A stretch of 64,000 nt of DNA. Origin: Batillaria attramentaria. Its lineage: Eukaryota; Mollusca; Gastropoda; Batillariidae. The notes beneath the pieces were generated by a model that saw only the letters and a list, made by a program, of their open reading frames with translations, did not search any database and had not been told where the DNA came from. The stretch lies in assembly GCA_018292915.2 (NCBI GenBank), contig JACVVK020000014.1:520001-584000 (forward strand), in the 5' to 3' direction. Of the stretch, positions 60,212 to 64,000 are shown in pieces. The translations under genes were made by a program, and so were the position numbers. The first letter of the stretch is position 1; each line of letters begins with the position of its first letter.

Positions 60212-61167
60212 CAGTTCGCTTTTCCGTGGTGCCATTGTAAACCACCAGTAAACGTAAACACACTTTGTCTGCATTTTAAATAGAAAAACCTTTTACGCCT
60301 CCTGTGTGCATTGTAAGAACACAGAACCCGAAATACACCCTGTGTTCACATAATATTAGTCCAGAAATGCATTCAAAAACGAAATTCTATTGTGGGAATT
60401 GATGGTTTAAGATGCCGCGAAGTACTTGAACCATTCAGCTTCAGTATCCTAATCAAATGGCAAACAATTAGCAGCCAGACTGGTAGTCACTTTATCCGGC
60501 ACCAGGAATATGTGATAAAAGACTGATAACAGCTTAGAACAAAACTCGAAATCGGTACCCGGTACTCAGAACTTGAACCAAGCGACAGATTTTGCGCCAG
60601 CGGGGAACCTCAGGAACCAACGGATGGTCCTACGTGAGTCCGCGATAAAAATTCATGGGGGACACAGACACTCGGAGATGGCAGACCTGTGTGCCAAATG
60701 TTCAATGCAGGGGATATGCAAGGAGTCACGTTTTACCCAAAGCATCTCTCTAAAGACCTCCATTGGAATATCGGTTCGCTTTTAGACGGAGCTGGAAGTT
60801 TCGCAGGATTAGCAACAATGGCTTCTAGCACCAAAACAGATGTCGACGTTCAGGCTGGAATGGTCTTTGGCGTATAGTTTTTGAAATTTGGTACACCGCT
60901 TACAATTGTTTTTTTTTTCAGTTCACAACAGGCACTCTGTATTTGTGACGACTCTAAAAAAGAACACATAAAACGTAAAAAAAAAACCCGTCTTTACAGA
61001 CAGACAGAAGTGTTGCTGGAGGCTGTCACGTGTAGACTAGAGGGAGTACACCCAGCTTAAAGCGGGAAGTGTCCTGCAGTACATAATTATCAGTCATCAG
61101 CGATGGTCAGTACAGTCACGGCTCATACAAGATTTGAAATGCCCGTACTGGGTCGCTCTCGACAGTG
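60212..61167. other. Spacer between the inverted SINE-C pair
   Basis: No domain recognised. The frame at 60638-60877 reads QMFNAGDMQGVTFYPKHLSK, then DLHWNIGSLLDGAGSFAGLA and a stop, a fairly protein-like composition, but without identifiable family or splice context. Confidence 0.4.
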
Positions 61168-61614
61168 TATGGTATGGTATGGTATGGTATGGTATGGTAT
61201 GGTATGGTATGGTAGACTTCTCCTCGGCGCACATATCCATCTCTTCTGAAATGCTCATGGCGCCGCAGGGCGGGCTGGAAGACGAAGCAGTGAAAGCCTG
61301 CTGCCGCTAAGCGCTACTTCATGTGCAAACCTCCACCCTGGTATTCACTCTGGTGCGTGCGACAGTATTTCAGTTTTCCATACCACCGACCACAGCCTAC
61401 TCTTCCTGGAAACATGGACGTGGGATTTTTAGAGCGCACACTTGTTATTTGTGCGTGCGTGTGTACACGAGGGCGGGACAGGCATCGTAAACAAGTCTGC
61501 ACGTGATTTTGACTCGATTTGGAAAGGAAAAGTCCATCCAAATTCCTGCCCACCAGGGATTCGAACCTGGCGGCTCAGGATCCGAACTCGGATACCACTA
61601 GGCCAAATCCCCTT
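61168..61614 (-). mobile_element. SINE-C copy 2, full length with intact pol III boxes
   Basis: Read on the minus strand from 61614, the A-box TGGCCTAGTGG (61595-61605) and the B-box GGTTCGAATCC (61557-61567) are both perfect matches to the eukaryotic internal promoter. A body of about 340 bp follows, shared with copy 1, then the pentamer tail, which on the plus strand is (TATGG)n at 61168-61214 (about nine units). Length is about 445 bp. The acceptor stem does not pair, so it is a SINE rather than a tRNA gene. The 3' tail faces that of copy 1 across 957 bp. Confidence 0.88.
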
Positions 61615-62259
61615 GTACGTCCGTCGCACACCAGCTTGTGTGAAGAGGTGCGTCGCGTACCATGTCGTCGGCGTACTCTACGCGTACCGGAATACGCGTA
61701 CCGGCTCGTAAGCAGCCGTGTACGTCGCGTTCCAGATTGGGGCGACAAGGTACGTCGTACGTTCACCATACTGCCCAAAGTATACGACATTGACCATGAC
61801 ATCCACACTGCAGTGCGAGGGACGAGGAAACGGGGCGTGTTTCGCGAGTAATTTTCTTCTCATTTGTGCTGCGTTCATTCTCGCGGCAACTCTTGACTCT
61901 GGAAAGCTAGGGGTTATCTGCAGGTATCTCCTGACATGAGTCGTGCATTATGTTGCTGTAAATGGAAGTCCTGTCACCGATAGCAGAAGCGATGCCAGCG
62001 GTGTCCTTAAATAATAATGGCAACATTCGACAGCTATTGCGTAAACTTTGTGCACGATAAAAACGGAGCCTTTGGTGAATTGCTTGGGTGGGATAGCGGG
62101 AAGTGTGAGTGATTTTGTGTGGGTGTGTTGAAGGATAGGGGACGGGGGATAGGGGAGGGGGAGAGGTGGTCTCGCGGGAAGGAACGAGGGTCACAGAGAG
62201 GGTCAAGATATTGCTGAGGATGTGGAGAGTGGTTTAAAGGCTCAGTCTTGAAGATTTTT
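61615..62259. other. No gene recognised
   Basis: 61620-61750 is rich in TACG/CGTAC motifs (for example TACGCGTACCGG twice at 61678-61701). G-rich run at 62130-62165. No domain in any frame. Confidence 0.45.
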
Positions 62260-62732
62260 GTGCGCACAGATCTGTTTTGAGCAGTTTTTCGTGATACCTA
62301 TCGTCACATCACTTAGACACTCGCACAGTGACAGCAGCTCCAATGCTGGCGTTGAGCCAACCGAAGACAATAGTGACTCACTGACGTGGCTAGTATGCTG
62401 AGCGGGTGAGATTTATACAATGTATCAACAGGGGGAGCCAGGGTGGCCGAATGGTAGAGCGTTGGACTTCCAATGCTCGGGTCGTGAGTTCGTATCCCGG
62501 TTGGGGCCAAATATTTGTGCTGGCTTTTTCATCGTTGCCCCGTCTTTGATATCACCCGTATGTGGTGGGAAAGGACGTTAAACCCCCAAACACCCACCCA
62601 CCCTTATATCAACAGAATTTGAATGTCCGACCGCTCGAGTAAAACGTAAACAATTTGTATCGCACTATGAGCTATACTTATTATCAAGATAAAGGAATTC
62701 GGGCATGCAGGCGCACTGTCAAGCGCAACCGT
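62260..62732 (+). repeat. Dispersed repeat R1, copy interrupted by SINE-A
   Basis: The same sequence blocks as 8508-8772 in the same order, with SINE-A copy 20 inserted at 62432. After the SINE the match resumes at GAATTTGAATGTCCGACCGC. Confidence 0.7.
62423..62615 (+). mobile_element. SINE-A copy 20, full length, 9-bp duplication
   Basis: The element spans 62432-62606 between copies of TATCAACAG (62423 and 62607). A-box TGGCCGAATGG intact, B-box AGTTCGTATCC with one change. It sits inside repeat R1. Confidence 0.93.
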
Positions 62733-62837
62733 TGTAAAAGATAAGCTGGCTTGGTAAACGTGGAAATACTCCGTTTAATGTGGAGTGTGCATTTGAATAA
62801 AAGGTGCATTGTTTCCGTTTCGATTCGTTTGATTCCA

Positions 62838-62838
62838 T

Positions 62839-62892
<54 letters not shown>
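62838..62892. repeat. (CT)n then (CA)n
   Basis: About 17 CT units followed by about 11 CA units. Confidence 0.97.
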
Positions 62893-63689
62893 CCGAGCGT
62901 GTGCCAGGCACCTTGCGCGCACACTCTAATCCCAAATCCCACAAACATACCCGGATAGCTTCCAACCCCGGGTCCTAATGAGATCAAGTTTACCCGTCTT
63001 GCCCTCCTCCCACTCCACCCCCCCCCTCACCCCCCCTCCCCCGCCCAGTGAAGTATTGTGCAAAGGAGAGTCTGCCATACCCCAGGTGTTACCCATTCGT
63101 ACACAGACTCACGGAGCAAGAGAAAATCCAATAAAGATAAAAAGTCAGGCCAGATATTTGCTCGCCGACCATTGTGCAGACCCTTTGGCGGAGGAGATGT
63201 GATCTGAAGAAACTCCCGCGCAAAGAAAAGGGAACAGGTTCAAAAGGCTTCCCTTTCATCTTGGCTCGGTCCCACGTCCACGGAGAGGTGTTGGCGTTTT
63301 GGAGAATTCAATGACTTGTGTACATTAGCGCCTTGTGCAGACACTCACTAAAACCAAGATTGGCCTTTGTTGCCTTTTTTTTTTCTTTCGGAGTGGACAA
63401 AAAACAAAGTTGGGGACCCCTTTGGCCCCCGGAACACCTGTGAAATAACTTGTGCTTGCACTGCGTAAGGGTTTCCTGTGCCTTTGGAGACACGATCCGG
63501 GCGCTCCACTGGTGGCGTGTGACCACACTATGAAGGTGTCGTTCTGTCACGTATGAGATGACTGGTGAGGATTAACGTCCAGTTAGCAGCAAAGTGGCTA
63601 TCCAGGAGCAGTTCATATACCGAACAAGTCAGCAAGAAGCTTTGTCCTCTGAAAAGAAATGAAAAACAGCCATTGACCAACATAAAATG
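62893..63689. other. No gene recognised
   Basis: C-rich run at 63017-63045 and a T-run near 63376. Otherwise unique-looking. Confidence 0.5.
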
Positions 63690-64000
63690 ACGCCCCCCCC
63701 CCCAACCCCCCCCCCCACCCCCCCAAAAAAAAACAAACAAACAACAACAACAAAAACAACCAAACAAACAAACAAACAAAATAACAAAACAACAACAACA
63801 AAAACAAACCAAAAAACAAAACAAAAAACACAAACAACAACAACAAAAACAACAAATAAACAAACAAACAAAACAACACCCCAAAACAAATTAAAAGAAC
63901 AAAACAAGAACCCACGCAAACAAACAAACAAACAAACAAAAGTACGTTCCCTATCCTCATCATCATGTTTTTCTCCTCCCCCCCACCCCCCCCCCCCCCC
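63690..64000. repeat. A+C-only tract, with C-run at the window end
   Basis: C-runs at 63692-63724, CAAA/CAACA motifs to 63940, then pyrimidine-rich DNA and a C-run reaching the last base. The minus-strand hydrophobic frames (about 118 residues) are artefacts of this composition. Confidence 0.92.

Noticed and set aside
60166..61214. CRISPR-like array from repeated ACCAT units
   Set aside because: Uninterrupted 5-bp units with no spacers, and a eukaryotic context.
61557..61605. A genuine tRNA gene on the minus strand
   Set aside because: The boxes are perfect, but the acceptor ends do not pair and the sequence continues into the SINE-C body and pentamer tail.

Overview
This is a window of animal nuclear DNA and I find no complete protein-coding gene in it. 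The sequence is dominated by simple repeats, mostly (AC)n/(GT)n and (GA)n/(CT)n, and by short retroelements. There are no bacterial-type operons, and no open frame is supported by a recognisable conserved domain except three short fragments of LINE reverse-transcriptase C-termini. Nearly all long open frames are translations of microsatellites (Val/Cys, Thr/His or Arg/Glu runs). Many tRNA-headed SINEs, LINE tails ending in short tandem repeats and very long dinucleotide arrays suggest a lophotrochozoan, plausibly a marine mollusc. That is inference: no diagnostic gene is present.

The main organised content is interspersed repeats. SINE-A is a tRNA-Lys-like family of about 180 bp with an ACCC-type tail. 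I count 20 copies (12 plus strand, 8 minus), about one per 3.2 kb. Twelve of them have flanking target-site duplications of 9-14 bp, perfect or with one mismatch, which fixes their ends. Seven copies start within about 20 bp of each other at the B-box/T-arm, so there appears to be a recurrent short form. SINE-B (about 405 bp, four copies) has a tRNA-like head, a conserved-looking central domain and an (ATT)n tail; its 3' end resembles that of a CR1/L2-type LINE fragment at 24968-25305. SINE-C (two copies, 59.9 and 61.2-61.6 kb) has perfect A- and B-boxes and an unusual pentanucleotide (ACCAT)n tail. LINE 3' ends are scattered through the window in two sequence types, one reading TTGGAAAATAAAG plus a variable short-repeat tail and one reading AATAAACCTGTTTAAACCA.

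The most striking locus is 30.78-31.45 kb. A SINE-A copy is split by a foldback DNA element with 148-bp terminal inverted repeats (one mismatch) and a CGGGG duplication, and a second SINE-A is inserted in the loop of that foldback. The order of the three insertions can be read directly. Other structured loci are a three-unit repeat with a LINE fragment inside one unit (20.66-21.37 kb), an exact 40-bp minisatellite (37.23-37.45 kb), a degenerate CCTTA array (32.34-32.64 kb), an inverted trinucleotide-repeat hairpin (11.0-11.34 kb), a 111-bp recent tandem duplication (45.97-46.21 kb) and an old dispersed repeat present with and without a SINE insertion (8.5 and 62.3 kb).

For host genes I offer only candidates: a TATA-less promoter-like cluster at 18.28-18.38 kb (NRF1-, ETS- and YY1-type motifs), a weaker one at 13.73 kb, and two possible cysteine-rich exons (28.17-28.33 and 54.08-54.18 kb) bounded by good splice consensus sites. 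The window is best read as intergenic or long-intron DNA. Low-complexity blocks of A+C only, Z-DNA-prone alternating tracts and G-rich tracts make up much of the rest.
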